Positions 27,504-36,026 of a stretch of DNA of 64,000 nucleotides are shown in pieces. Source of the DNA: CALCKU01 sp964607445 (lineage in GTDB: Bacteria > Pseudomonadota > Alphaproteobacteria > Caulobacterales > Maricaulaceae); the NCBI GenBank assembly GCA_964607445.1, contig CAZSKN010000003.1:62001-126000 (forward strand), in the 5' to 3' direction. A program made the translations under genes and the position numbers. The notes beneath the pieces are model-generated. The model did no database searches. It worked only from the letters and a program-made list of their open reading frames with translations, and was not told where the DNA came from. Positions within the stretch are counted from its first letter, which is position 1; each line of letters starts with the position of its first letter.

Positions 27504-28010
27504 ATGATGAACGATATGACTGATAGACAAAGACAGGCAGAGGCCTTGGCCAATGCGCAAATTCCGGGTCTGCCCGTCGAAGACAGACCTGCATCTGCAT
27601 CTGGCGATGAAAGCGCGATGGATGGACGTAATATTGTCGCTGCGAGCGAACGCGATGTGATTGATTTGTCCGGCGCACCTGTCGAGCCTCCGAAAGAGGC
27701 CGAGATTGAACAGATTACGGTTGACGTTATTGGACAACTCAAATCCGTCTATGATCCAGAAATCCCGGTTGATATATATGAGTTGGGCCTGATCTATAAA
27801 GTTGAATTAGAAGACGACCGTACGCTAAAGGTCGATATGACCTTAACCGCGCCCGGGTGCCCTGTGGCGGGCGAAATGCCGATTTGGGTGCAAGAAGCTT
27901 GCGAAGTCGTTGCGGGTGTGCGCCGTGTTGAAGTGGCCATGACGTTTGATCCGCCTTGGACGCCGGACCGGATGAGTGAAGAAGCTAAACTTGAATTGAA
28001 TATGTTATGA
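27504..28010 (+). CDS. sufT: Fe-S maturation protein SufT (MIP18/DUF59)
   Basis: A 168-residue protein with a disordered, polar N-terminal 65 residues and a C-terminal MIP18-type domain. The latter contains SVYDPEIPVDIYELGLIY and the conserved cysteine in TLTAPGCPVAGEMP (Cys119). SufT proteins assist Fe-S delivery in bacteria where they have been studied. It overlaps sufA by an ATGA, consistent with shared translation at the end of the suf operon. Confidence 0.93.
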   Translation: MMNDMTDRQRQAEALANAQIPGLPVEDRPASASGDESAMDGRNIVAASERDVIDLSGAPVEPPKEAEIEQITVDVIGQLKSVYDPEIPVDIYELGLIYKVELEDDRTLKVDMTLTAPGCPVAGEMPIWVQEACEVVAGVRRVEVAMTFDPPWTPDRMSEEAKLELNML

Positions 28011-28393
28011 CCCAATCTTTGACGACACCCGCAACACGGTCACGCCGCCCGCGACCTAAGCTTGTCACACTAACCGACGCGGCGGCAAGCCGTGTGCGTG
28101 AAATCCTTTCAGAGCGCGGCAAAGGTTATCTGCGTGTCGGGGTTAAAAATGGCGGGTGTGCAGGCATGGAATATCTCATGGATTATGTCGAAGAAATCGA
28201 GACATTTGACGAATTGGTCGAAGATAAAGATGTACAAATCGTCGTAGATGCCAAGGCCGTTTTGTTTTTGCTCGGCTCTGTTGTTGATTACGAGGTCGAT
28301 GTGCTGTCCTCGCGCTTTACCTTTAAAAACCCCAATCAGACCGATGCTTGCGGCTGTGGCGAAAGCGTGACCATCGTCCCCGTCGCAGGATAG
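28007..28393 (+). CDS. sufA: A-type Fe-S carrier SufA/IscA
   Basis: A 128-residue A-type carrier that receives clusters from SufBCD and passes them on. The three cluster cysteines are present: Cys51 in GGCAGMEY, and Cys115 and Cys117 in ACGCGES. A basic, proline-rich tail of about 18 residues precedes the HesB domain. It is the last gene of the operon; the 14-bp tandem repeats begin 5 bases after its stop. Confidence 0.95.
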   Translation: MTQSLTTPATRSRRPRPKLVTLTDAAASRVREILSERGKGYLRVGVKNGGCAGMEYLMDYVEEIETFDELVEDKDVQIVVDAKAVLFLLGSVVDYEVDVLSSRFTFKNPNQTDACGCGESVTIVPVAG

Positions 28394-28397
28394 GTCT

Positions 28398-28453
28398 TTC
28401 TGGATAAGCCGTTCTGGATAAGGTTTTCTGGATAAGGTTTTCTGGATAAGGCC
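28398..28453. repeat. Four 14-bp tandem repeats
   Basis: TTCTGGATAAG occurs at 28398, 28412, 28426 and 28440, an exact 14-base period; the three filler bases vary (CCG, GTT, GTT, GCC). On the minus strand each unit contains TTATCCAGA, one base from the DnaA box TTATCCACA. A further copy begins the sequence after the N gap (28595). Confidence 0.85.
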
Positions 28454-28648
28454 TTGAAAAGAGTGTCTCGCCTCTTGCTGACATTTCTTGTTTNNNNNNN
28501 NNNNNNNNNNNNNNNNNNNNNNNNNNNNNNNNNNNNNNNNNNNNNNNNNNNNNNNNNNNNNNNNNNNNNNNNNNNNNNNNNNNNNNNNNNNNNTTTCTGG
28601 ATAAGGCCTTGAAAAGAGTGTCTCGCCTCTTGCTGACATTTCTTGTTT
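28439..28648. repeat. Identical 55-bp copies flanking an assembly gap
   Basis: The 55 bases at 28439-28493, directly before the Ns, are identical to the 55 bases at 28594-28648, directly after them. Both copies end exactly at the gap. This is what two de Bruijn contigs sharing one k=55 node look like, so the second copy may be artificial or the region may hold a longer tandem repeat. Confidence 0.85.
28494..28593. other. Assembly gap (100 N)
   Basis: Exactly 100 undetermined bases, the usual placeholder length. The true content is unknown. No gene can be called across it. Confidence 0.99.
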
Positions 28649-28678
28649 TTTTGTTATACGCGGCGTTATGGAAAATAG

Positions 28679-29386
28679 ATGATAGAATTATATAAATTTG
28701 GGCCTGCCTTCGGCTTACGCGAAACCGGACCATTTGCGTTTAAGCTACTGATATATATGCGTCTCGCGGGAATAGAGTTTTTAGAGCATATTGAAACAGA
28801 TCCGCGCAAAGCGCCTAAAAACAAAATTCCTTATATAATTGATGATGGGGAAAGGATTGGCGATTCTACTTTTATCATTAAACATCTTAAAACTAAATTT
28901 GGGGATCCTTTGTCTAAAGGCTTATCTGCGGAGCAACTCGCGCAAGGTCACGCGTTAAAAGTTATGCTCGAAGAACGTAGTTATTGGGCGTGCATGATCT
29001 ATCCGCGCTGGGTGAAAACCGATCATCACACTTTGATTGCTAACACATTGTTTAGGAATTTACCCGCTTTCATTCGTATGCCGCTCTTTCGTATGGTCGC
29101 CAAAGGTGTTGTCAGAGCCGCAAACGGGCATGGTATCGCGCGTCATACCGATGCCGAGATTTATGAGCTTGGACTCGAAGATGTCAAAGCTGTCGAGACA
29201 TTATTAGGGAAAAATAAATTTATGCTCGGGTCGAAACCAGCAGAGGTTGACGCGACTGTTTTTGCATTTTTGTCCGGTATGGCTGCCGAGGTGTTTCCGA
29301 CCCCGATCCAGTCTTATATTTCGAACTCCAAGACCTTGAAGGCTTATCTTGAGCGCATGGATAAAACTGTTTTCGAACAGACCTAG
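28679..29386 (+). CDS. Glutathione S-transferase-like protein (metaxin/Fax type)
   Basis: A 235-residue protein with an N-terminal thioredoxin-like domain (ELYKFGPAFGLRETGPFAFKL, then the cis-proline region KNKIPYIIDDG and GDSTFIIKHL). An all-helical C-terminal domain follows, with the late metaxin-like motif LGSKPAEVDATVFAFL. No catalytic Cys or Ser-Cys-x-x motif is present at the N-terminus, as in the failed-axon-connections branch, whose substrate is unknown. The ATG at 28679 is the first after the gap-associated repeat; its promoter could lie in or near the gap. Confidence 0.85.
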   Translation: MIELYKFGPAFGLRETGPFAFKLLIYMRLAGIEFLEHIETDPRKAPKNKIPYIIDDGERIGDSTFIIKHLKTKFGDPLSKGLSAEQLAQGHALKVMLEERSYWACMIYPRWVKTDHHTLIANTLFRNLPAFIRMPLFRMVAKGVVRAANGHGIARHTDAEIYELGLEDVKAVETLLGKNKFMLGSKPAEVDATVFAFLSGMAAEVFPTPIQSYISNSKTLKAYLERMDKTVFEQT

Positions 29387-29533
29387 GCGAAGAAAGTCCA
29401 AGAGCGATTCAGAAACAGCATGTGCTAGGCGAAATGAAATCCACCGTGGAAAACAAGCTCATAATCCGCGATCATTACGGCCTGATTTTCACCATTGAAG
29501 GTAAAGAGAGAGGTTTGGCTTGAGGGGCTCTAT

Positions 29534-29887
29534 ATGAATCTTACGGCTTATAACGAGTTTTGTGCCTCTCTGCCGCAGACAGACCATGTTGTGCAATGGG
29601 GCGGACATGATGTGTGGAAAATAGGCGGTAAATTATTTACTATGGCCCTGGTTAAGGACGGGTGTTTACACATTACGTTTAAAGCCACTGACATAGGCTA
29701 TGAGGTTATGCGGCATATGGAGGGCTTGCGTCCCGCGCCCTATCTGGCCTCGCGCGGTATGAAATGGATACAGCATTACCGCGCGCCCGGTCTGGATGAC
29801 ACGGCTTTGCGTGAGCATATCACCGTGTCTTATCATATGGCGATCGCGCGACTGACAAAGCGACAGCGCGCTGAATTGGCGTTATAA
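29534..29887 (+). CDS. MmcQ/YjbR-family DNA-binding-like protein
   Basis: A 117-residue protein of the YjbR (MmcQ) fold, a small double-wing-like domain: FCASLPQTDHVVQWGGHDVWKIGGKLF at the start and GMKWIQHYRAP near residue 76. The start ATG 29534 has GAGGGG 6 bases before it; upstream in-frame codons from 29495 lack a ribosome site. Its role in the cell is not known; DNA binding is inferred for the fold only. It is followed by a glutathione-transferase-like gene 49 bp on. Confidence 0.85.
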   Translation: MNLTAYNEFCASLPQTDHVVQWGGHDVWKIGGKLFTMALVKDGCLHITFKATDIGYEVMRHMEGLRPAPYLASRGMKWIQHYRAPGLDDTALREHITVSYHMAIARLTKRQRAELAL

Positions 29888-29936
29888 ACCTCGCTTATAC
29901 AACTTGTCAGAAAACTTTAGCTTGGTAAGTTATTCC

Positions 29937-30536
29937 ATGAAACTGATTTGCAACCCTATATCGCCGTTCGCCCGCAAAGCTATGATTCTCGCACGACTTC
30001 ATGGTATAGATTTGGAGGAAAGTCAGCCCGAAAAAGACGGGAAGAACGGATATAAGGCCGGAGATAATCCATTAGGCAAAATACCAGCCTTAGAATGGCA
30101 GCCCGGCCAATATTTATTTGATAGCCCTGTGATTTGCGAATATCTTGATGGGTTGGGAAAGACGCCTATCTTGCCCAAAGACACGCATCAGCACTTTATC
30201 CAGAAATGGCAACATGCGCTGGGCGACGGACTGTCCACAGCTGTTTATAATTATCGTTACGAGACCGTCCGCCCCCAAGCCCTGCATTGGGACGAAATGA
30301 TAGCGCGTCATGAAGCTGCGATTGTCAATTCTGTTGATACTCTGGAACGGATTTGTGACTGGCTTGGCGCGGCGTGGTCATATGGTAATCTGGCTATAAT
30401 CTGCGCACTTGATTACACTGGCTTTCGCGCTGATCACCTGAATTGGCAAGACCGCGCGCCAAAACTCGCGCATTGGCATGCTGGATTTACCACGGATACA
30501 CATTATCAAAGCACCTATGGATATGCAGATTTATGA
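29937..30536 (+). CDS. Glutathione S-transferase family protein
   Basis: A 199-residue GST: N-terminal MKLICNPISPFARKAMI (the SPFARK pattern of the glutathione site, Ser as likely catalytic residue), cis-proline region LGKIPALEW, and DSPVICEYLD. The helical C-terminal domain ends WLGAAWSYGNLAIICALDY. ATG 29937 is chosen over TTG 29904 since it begins exactly at the domain. The stop overlaps the next gene's ATG (ATGA), so the two are likely co-translated. Confidence 0.88.
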   Translation: MKLICNPISPFARKAMILARLHGIDLEESQPEKDGKNGYKAGDNPLGKIPALEWQPGQYLFDSPVICEYLDGLGKTPILPKDTHQHFIQKWQHALGDGLSTAVYNYRYETVRPQALHWDEMIARHEAAIVNSVDTLERICDWLGAAWSYGNLAIICALDYTGFRADHLNWQDRAPKLAHWHAGFTTDTHYQSTYGYADL

Positions 30537-31600
30537 CTCTTTTACGTCGCTTAGGGTTGGGGGCTATTGGCCTTTTTCTTTTACTGGGTCTCATGATTTG
30601 GCTCTGGCCGGAAAATGCATATAAGCCGTATGAACCATCTGAATCATACAAGGCTAAAATAGAGGCCTATCCTTTGCCGGATATGCCGGAAGGGTGGACG
30701 TATCAAACCTATGAAACCGAAGATGGCACGCTGTTGAGATGGGGGCAAACGGCTCCGAACCCAGAGGCTAAAGCTACCGCCGTATTAATACCCGGATATA
30801 CGGGGTCTATTCGGATGTATGGAGATCATGTCGCGATGTTAGCAGGACGTGGCTATCATGTTATTGGATATGATATACGCGGGCAGGGCGGTTCGGGTCG
30901 GCACAGATCGGAGCATCCCGAAAATCTATATGTGCGAGACTTTTCCGTTTATGGTGCCGATTTGGCCGAATTTATGGGTCATATTTGGGAGGAAACTCCG
31001 GAGCCAAAAATTATAATAGCGTCTTCATTCGGTGGTGCCGTCGCTGTGCGCTCTGCAGGTGATTATCCCGGAGTTGCAGACGGGCTTTTATTACTTGCCC
31101 CCGCCTATGTGCCCAATACTGCGCCCTATTCCATTGCCCAGATGAAAATCTTGGCGTCTGTATTAACGCTTATGGGTAAAAGCGATCATTTTGCTCCCGG
31201 CATGGGACCCTGGGTGCCAGATAGTGAAGACTTAACCTTAACATCGGAATGTGGCTCTTATCCCGAACGACTTTACTTGCGGGACGCGGTATACACACGG
31301 TTTCCAGAAGAACGTGTTGGAGGCGTGACAACGAATTGGGTCGCGGAGATTATTGAAAATGGGGAGATTGTCCGAGCCGCGGATTTCATCCAGAACATAG
31401 AGGTTCCGGTTACGACAATTGCGGCGGAAAAGGATGTTATCATCGACGGGCCTATTACCCAAGAGGTCTGCAAGTCAGATTTTCCGGACTGTAAGTTGGT
31501 GATCCCGCCAGCCACAGGACATTGTCTTGTTTTGGAAAATGATAAAACCTTGAATATAATTTGGGACGAGGCGGATGCATTATTGCAACGCTTGCCCTGA
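30533..31600 (+). CDS. Membrane-anchored alpha/beta hydrolase (lysophospholipase-like)
   Basis: A 355-residue protein with an N-terminal signal anchor (about 8-22) and a serine-hydrolase domain: oxyanion/early motif IPGYTGSIRMYG, GYDIRGQGGSGRH, nucleophile in ASSFGGAV (second Ser), Asp near AAEKDVIIDGP, and the His in PPATGHCLV. The RGQGGSGR stretch is typical of PldB-like monoglyceride lipase/lysophospholipase relatives. The domain probably faces the periplasm. The substrate is inferred to be a lipid ester. It is coupled to the upstream GST by ATGA overlap and converges on the DEAD helicase. Confidence 0.85.
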   Translation: MTLLRRLGLGAIGLFLLLGLMIWLWPENAYKPYEPSESYKAKIEAYPLPDMPEGWTYQTYETEDGTLLRWGQTAPNPEAKATAVLIPGYTGSIRMYGDHVAMLAGRGYHVIGYDIRGQGGSGRHRSEHPENLYVRDFSVYGADLAEFMGHIWEETPEPKIIIASSFGGAVAVRSAGDYPGVADGLLLLAPAYVPNTAPYSIAQMKILASVLTLMGKSDHFAPGMGPWVPDSEDLTLTSECGSYPERLYLRDAVYTRFPEERVGGVTTNWVAEIIENGEIVRAADFIQNIEVPVTTIAAEKDVIIDGPITQEVCKSDFPDCKLVIPPATGHCLVLENDKTLNIIWDEADALLQRLP

Positions 31601-31646
31601 TTTAGGTCGCCCCGATTTTATAACGCCTGATGTGAAAATGGCGACT

Positions 31647-33404
31647 TTATTTAAGTTGCGACTTAAAAAAGGCAGGCATGTTTTCACCAAAACCTTCAGA
31701 GGTGTTTTTCGGCAAAGAATCGCGCCCACGTCCGCGCTTAGGTTTATGTGATGCGCTGTTACCGGATGCCACCTGAGTTTTGTTATTAGACGGCTTATCC
31801 GACCTCTCTGCGGATTTGTTTTTAGACCGGGCATGGGATTTGGATTTAGACGTCGTCGAAGATGTTTTTGAAGGATATTGTTTGGGGTCCGGCTTTGGTT
31901 CGCGTCTAGATGTTTTAGGTTTGGACGTTTTAGTATCTGTAGCAGGGCTATCGTCAGCTTTTGCAGGACGGCCAGGGGCTTTGCGGCGCGCTGTCGAGCG
32001 TGCCTGAGCATGTGTATCTTTATCAGACTTTGGTGTTTGTGAATCCGATGTAGATGTGGGCGTAGTTTGAGTATCCGATGTGCGTTCAGATGTATGGCTA
32101 TAGCGGTTACGGCTATGCCGGTCTCCGTCTTTGCCTCTATTCCCGCGTTCTCGACCCCGGCCACGGCCTTTATCTTTTCTCCGCCCCCTGCGCCCACTCT
32201 CGCGAGTTGTCGGGAAATCTTCAATTCCGGGCACGTCAATTTCATCAATGCTGTCAACTTTTATCAATTTCAGTATTTGGCTATAATACTTCTGATCGAG
32301 ACGGGCGACGAACATAATCGCATCGCCTTCGCGTCCCGCACGACCTGTCCGGCCAATACGGTGAACATAATCTTCTGCATGTATGGGAACATCATAATTA
32401 AATACGTGCGAGACTGAGGGGACATCTAGTCCGCGGGCGGCCACATCACTGGCGACGAGATATTTAATTTCGCCATTCTTAAAGCCGTCCAGTGTTTTTG
32501 TGCGTTCCGATTGAGGGAGGTCGCCGTGGATAGGCGCGGCTGAATGTCCGTGTACGGTCAGGGATTTTGCAACAATATCAACATCACGTTTGCGGTTGCA
32601 AAAGACAATGCCGTTTTTCACATTTTCATGATCTATCACCCATCTTAGAGCCGTACGTTTTTGCTTGGCGTCAGAGCTTGGCATGCGGACAATGCGTTGC
32701 GTGACGGTTTCAGCTGTTGTGGATTGCCGGGCCACTTGTATCGTTGCGGGTTGGTGTAAAAACTGATCGACAAGACGTTTGATCTCGTCAGGCATAGTGG
32801 CCGAGAAAAATAGAACCTGGCGGGTAAATGGGGTCAGTTTGAAAATACGTTCAATATCGGGAATGAAGCCCATATCCAGCATCCGGTCAGCCTCATCAAC
32901 GACAAGTGTTTGAACACCCGTCATCAGGATTTTTCCGCGTTCGAACTGATCCAGAAGCCGGCCCGGCGTGGCGATGAGAATATCGACGCCCTTCATTAAC
33001 TTTTTATCCTGATCGCCAAAGGAGACGCCTCCAATGAGCAGGGCCATTTCAAGTTTCAGATGTTTTCCATATATTTCGACATTTTCTGCGACTTGTGCAG
33101 CAAGTTCACGAGTCGGGCATATAATAAGGCAGCGCGGCATGCGGGCCCGCGCGCGCCCCTTGGTAAGTTTATGCATGGTTGGCAGGGTGAAAGCTCCGGT
33201 CTTTCCGGTACCCGTTTGCGCTATGCCCAGAACATCTTTTTGCTGCAAAGCATAGGGGATGGCTTGGGCCTGAATAGGGGTCGGCTTAATATAGCCAATA
33301 TCATCCAAGGCTTTTATGATTTTTGGATCAAGGCCCAAGTCAGAAAATGTGACGTCGACAGGGGCATCGGCGGGAATTTCTTCAATGTCAGATGGAGTAG
33401 TCAA
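31647..33404 (-). CDS. DEAD-box RNA helicase with long basic tail
   Basis: ATP-dependent RNA remodelling enzyme of the RhlE type. The 585-residue product has the Q motif, Walker A AQTGTGKTGAF, VDEADRML (DEAD box), SATMP and HRIGRTGRAGR. From about residue 400 a 185-residue low-complexity tail begins, rich in Lys, Arg, Ser and Thr, with GRGRGRERGNRG-type runs that probably bind RNA. The only usable start is TTG 33404: no ATG or GTG precedes the conserved FSDLGL, and a stop lies upstream. In other bacteria such helicases act in ribosome assembly, RNA decay and cold growth. Confidence 0.92.
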   Translation of the reverse strand: MTTPSDIEEIPADAPVDVTFSDLGLDPKIIKALDDIGYIKPTPIQAQAIPYALQQKDVLGIAQTGTGKTGAFTLPTMHKLTKGRARARMPRCLIICPTRELAAQVAENVEIYGKHLKLEMALLIGGVSFGDQDKKLMKGVDILIATPGRLLDQFERGKILMTGVQTLVVDEADRMLDMGFIPDIERIFKLTPFTRQVLFFSATMPDEIKRLVDQFLHQPATIQVARQSTTAETVTQRIVRMPSSDAKQKRTALRWVIDHENVKNGIVFCNRKRDVDIVAKSLTVHGHSAAPIHGDLPQSERTKTLDGFKNGEIKYLVASDVAARGLDVPSVSHVFNYDVPIHAEDYVHRIGRTGRAGREGDAIMFVARLDQKYYSQILKLIKVDSIDEIDVPGIEDFPTTRESGRRGRRKDKGRGRGRERGNRGKDGDRHSRNRYSHTSERTSDTQTTPTSTSDSQTPKSDKDTHAQARSTARRKAPGRPAKADDSPATDTKTSKPKTSRREPKPDPKQYPSKTSSTTSKSKSHARSKNKSAERSDKPSNNKTQVASGNSASHKPKRGRGRDSLPKNTSEGFGENMPAFFKSQLK

Positions 33405-33557
33405 AAAGATCTTTCGGACCCAAGGTCTATATGTTTCACGTTACGTAATTTGATGCGTCTACGCGCCGCAACATACGCAGAAGTCATCAAAGGTCAAGAC
33501 GGCTTGAGATGAGATAGCACATTGACCGCTTTGAGAACGAAATTATGCTCTTTTATG

Positions 33558-33596
33558 CCTAAACACCGCAACTTATTTCAAGCTAAGGCGTTTAGG
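33558..33596 (-). terminator. Possible terminator of the beta-oxidation operon
   Basis: CCTAAAC (33558-33564) and GTTTAGG (33590-33596) form a 7-bp inverted repeat 22 bp downstream of the FadJ-type stop in the 213-bp spacer before the helicase gene. The minus strand after it reads CATAAAAG, a weak tail, so the call is tentative. Confidence 0.35.
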
Positions 33597-33617
33597 GATA
33601 AAATTCGAATCGCAGCC

Positions 33618-35969
33618 CTAGGCAGCAGATTTGCTGTCTTGGGCTTTTAGGATTTTCTGGATCGTATCGGCTTTCAGATCATCAACGCTCGCAGAGATCC
33701 CCATAGCATTGGCAAGTTTAACGATATCGACTTCCAACATTTTTTGCAAACTTGATTTAGAATGAATGGGAGTGGAAGCGCTCTCGTCATAAAGTCCTTG
33801 GCCCGAGGCAGCCATATCGCGAAACATTTGCGGCGGCGTGAATTGCGCCCCGTGGCGTTGCGCCAACATATCGGCTGTGGCGACAAATGTTTTGAGGCCA
33901 ACCGTGTCGATATAAGATAGGGGGCCACCGGTCCAGACCGGAAAGCCCCAACCAAAGATAGCTCCGAGGTCGGCGGATTGTGGATCCGGGACGACACCAG
34001 CAGCATAACAATTCGCCGTTGGAACCAGTTGTGCGTAGAGAAGACGTTGTTTGACATCTTCTGCCGAAGGTTGATCGGCAGATAAAGGATAATGATCGGT
34101 AATACCTTTCCAGAGGTCCAAGCGTTTGCCGTCTTTATCGTAATTATAAAGTCCGGCGCCAAAGCGGCGTCCTCCGCGGTTCAGTTTTGTCACCATTAGT
34201 TCGTAAAAAGGTTCGGTTCCATTGGGTATATATTTATCGCCTAATTCTTCTTTTGTGGACGTCATGACATCAAGACCCAACTTTAATGTCGTATCATCTT
34301 GAACAGCAAGGGGACCAATAGGGAGGCCAAGATTGAGAGCGCAATTTTCAATAAGGGGCATGCTGATCCCCTCCATAATCATACGGACGGCTTCGCCGAT
34401 ATAAGGCGGGAACACTTGGTTCGTGAAAAATCCGCGTACATCTTTGACCACAATCGGTGTTTTGCGAATTTTCCGATTATAATCGAACGCTGCGGCCAAT
34501 GCCAGTTCCCCCGTGCCCTCGTGCGGGATGATTTCCAATAATGGCATGCGTTCAACGGGAGAGAAGAAGTGCATGCCTATAAATTGGTCAGGGCGCTGAG
34601 AATTTTTGGCCAAGCCGCCTATAGGCAGGGTCGAGGTGTTAGAGCCAAAGACAACGTTTTTGCCAATGACAGCTTCGGTTTTTTTAATTACGTCCGCTTT
34701 CACGTCCGGGCGTTCGAATACGGCCTCGATAATCAAATCAACATCTTTCAGATCGTCATAACTATCTGTGGGTTTGATACGGGCTAAAAAAGCATCAGCC
34801 TTGTCTTGAGTCATTTTTCCACGTTTCACGCGTTTGGCCAGAATTTTTTCTGTATAGGCTATAGCTTTTTGCGCATCTTCCATGGACCGGTCAAGGACGA
34901 CGACATTCATACCTCCTTTGGCGGTGACATGGGTAATACCAGATCCCATAAGACCCGCCCCGAGAACACCAACGGTTTTAATATCTATAGGGTCGATGTT
35001 TTTCGGACGTCCTGCACCTTTTTCTGCGGCCTGCTTATTTACAAATAGACTGCGAACCATGTTTTTGGCGGAGGGCTGATTTTGTAGGCGGATGAAATAT
35101 TTTACTTCAACGGCAAGGGCGGTATCAATGGGTAACATTGTACCTTCGTAAAGGCATGAGAAAATATATTGTACTGCCGGGAAATTACCCTTGGTCGTTT
35201 GCAGGGCCATGGCATTCCCCGCCATGAAAATTTGTAAGGCTTTCGGATTTGTCGCGCCCGCACCACCAGGTACTTTAAAGCCGCGTACATCCCAAGGGGC
35301 AAGGGTTTGAGGGTTAGCTTTGACCCAGGCTTTCGCGGCCGCAATCGTGCTGCCCGGTTCCACGACTTCATGGATAAGTCCCTGAGCTTTGGCCGTTTGC
35401 GGGTTAAGGGATTTACCCTGAGCGCACATCATGGCCGCGTTTTGAATACCGATAAGACGCGGTGTGCGTTGGGTGCCCCCTGCGCCGGGTAACAGGCCGA
35501 CGAGGACTTCGGGTAGACCCAATTGAATTTTTGGATGATCTGCGACAACGCGGTAATGACAGGCAAGTGCCAGTTCTAACCCGCCGCCAAGCGCGAGACC
35601 TTCAATCGCACACGCTACGGGCTTAGCTTTTTTGCCCTCTTTGGCGATTTGTTTTGGCGTATAACCGCCCGTTTCCATACGACGTAAAAACCGCGTCAAT
35701 CCAGCCCCAAGTTCAAATCCGGCTTTATCCAGTGTTGGCGCTTGCTTTTCTAGCATGCGTAGATCGGCTCCGGCTAAAAATCCATTGGCTTTGCCTGAAC
35801 AGATTACGAGGCCTTTATAGTCATCATTCGATATAAATTCATCAATGAACTTCGGAAAATCTGCAAGAAGGGTTTCATCCCAAACGTTCATGGATTGGTT
35901 AGGGACATCAATTGTCATCAGGGCTATGCCGTCAGTGTCGAGTTCGATTGTAAAAGATTTATAGCTCAT
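33618..35969 (-). CDS. Bifunctional enoyl-CoA hydratase / 3-hydroxyacyl-CoA dehydrogenase (FadJ/FadB type)
   Basis: Multifunctional beta-oxidation enzyme that hydrates enoyl-CoA and oxidises the product with NAD+. In 783 residues the N-terminal crotonase domain carries both catalytic glutamates (Glu132 in GGLELALACH, Glu154 in GLPEVLVG). The NAD-binding part starts GVLGAGLMGSGITHV (about 334), and two 3-hydroxyacyl-CoA dehydrogenase C-terminal domains follow. HFFSPVERMPLLEIIP holds the catalytic His. It is the second gene after the thiolase (57 bp), forming an acyl-CoA degradation operon. Confidence 0.95.
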   Translation of the reverse strand: MSYKSFTIELDTDGIALMTIDVPNQSMNVWDETLLADFPKFIDEFISNDDYKGLVICSGKANGFLAGADLRMLEKQAPTLDKAGFELGAGLTRFLRRMETGGYTPKQIAKEGKKAKPVACAIEGLALGGGLELALACHYRVVADHPKIQLGLPEVLVGLLPGAGGTQRTPRLIGIQNAAMMCAQGKSLNPQTAKAQGLIHEVVEPGSTIAAAKAWVKANPQTLAPWDVRGFKVPGGAGATNPKALQIFMAGNAMALQTTKGNFPAVQYIFSCLYEGTMLPIDTALAVEVKYFIRLQNQPSAKNMVRSLFVNKQAAEKGAGRPKNIDPIDIKTVGVLGAGLMGSGITHVTAKGGMNVVVLDRSMEDAQKAIAYTEKILAKRVKRGKMTQDKADAFLARIKPTDSYDDLKDVDLIIEAVFERPDVKADVIKKTEAVIGKNVVFGSNTSTLPIGGLAKNSQRPDQFIGMHFFSPVERMPLLEIIPHEGTGELALAAAFDYNRKIRKTPIVVKDVRGFFTNQVFPPYIGEAVRMIMEGISMPLIENCALNLGLPIGPLAVQDDTTLKLGLDVMTSTKEELGDKYIPNGTEPFYELMVTKLNRGGRRFGAGLYNYDKDGKRLDLWKGITDHYPLSADQPSAEDVKQRLLYAQLVPTANCYAAGVVPDPQSADLGAIFGWGFPVWTGGPLSYIDTVGLKTFVATADMLAQRHGAQFTPPQMFRDMAASGQGLYDESASTPIHSKSSLQKMLEVDIVKLANAMGISASVDDLKADTIQKILKAQDSKSAA

Positions 35970-36026
35970 AGTCTTATCCGTTATACATATTTTGTATGTG
36001 GTGTGCGGCCAATTCAGCCGTTATAA

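Noticed and set aside
28109..28733. Minus-strand frames running through the N gap
   Set aside because: They exist only because Ns do not create stops and because the 14-bp repeats lack stops in that frame; they are antisense to sufA or the GST gene.
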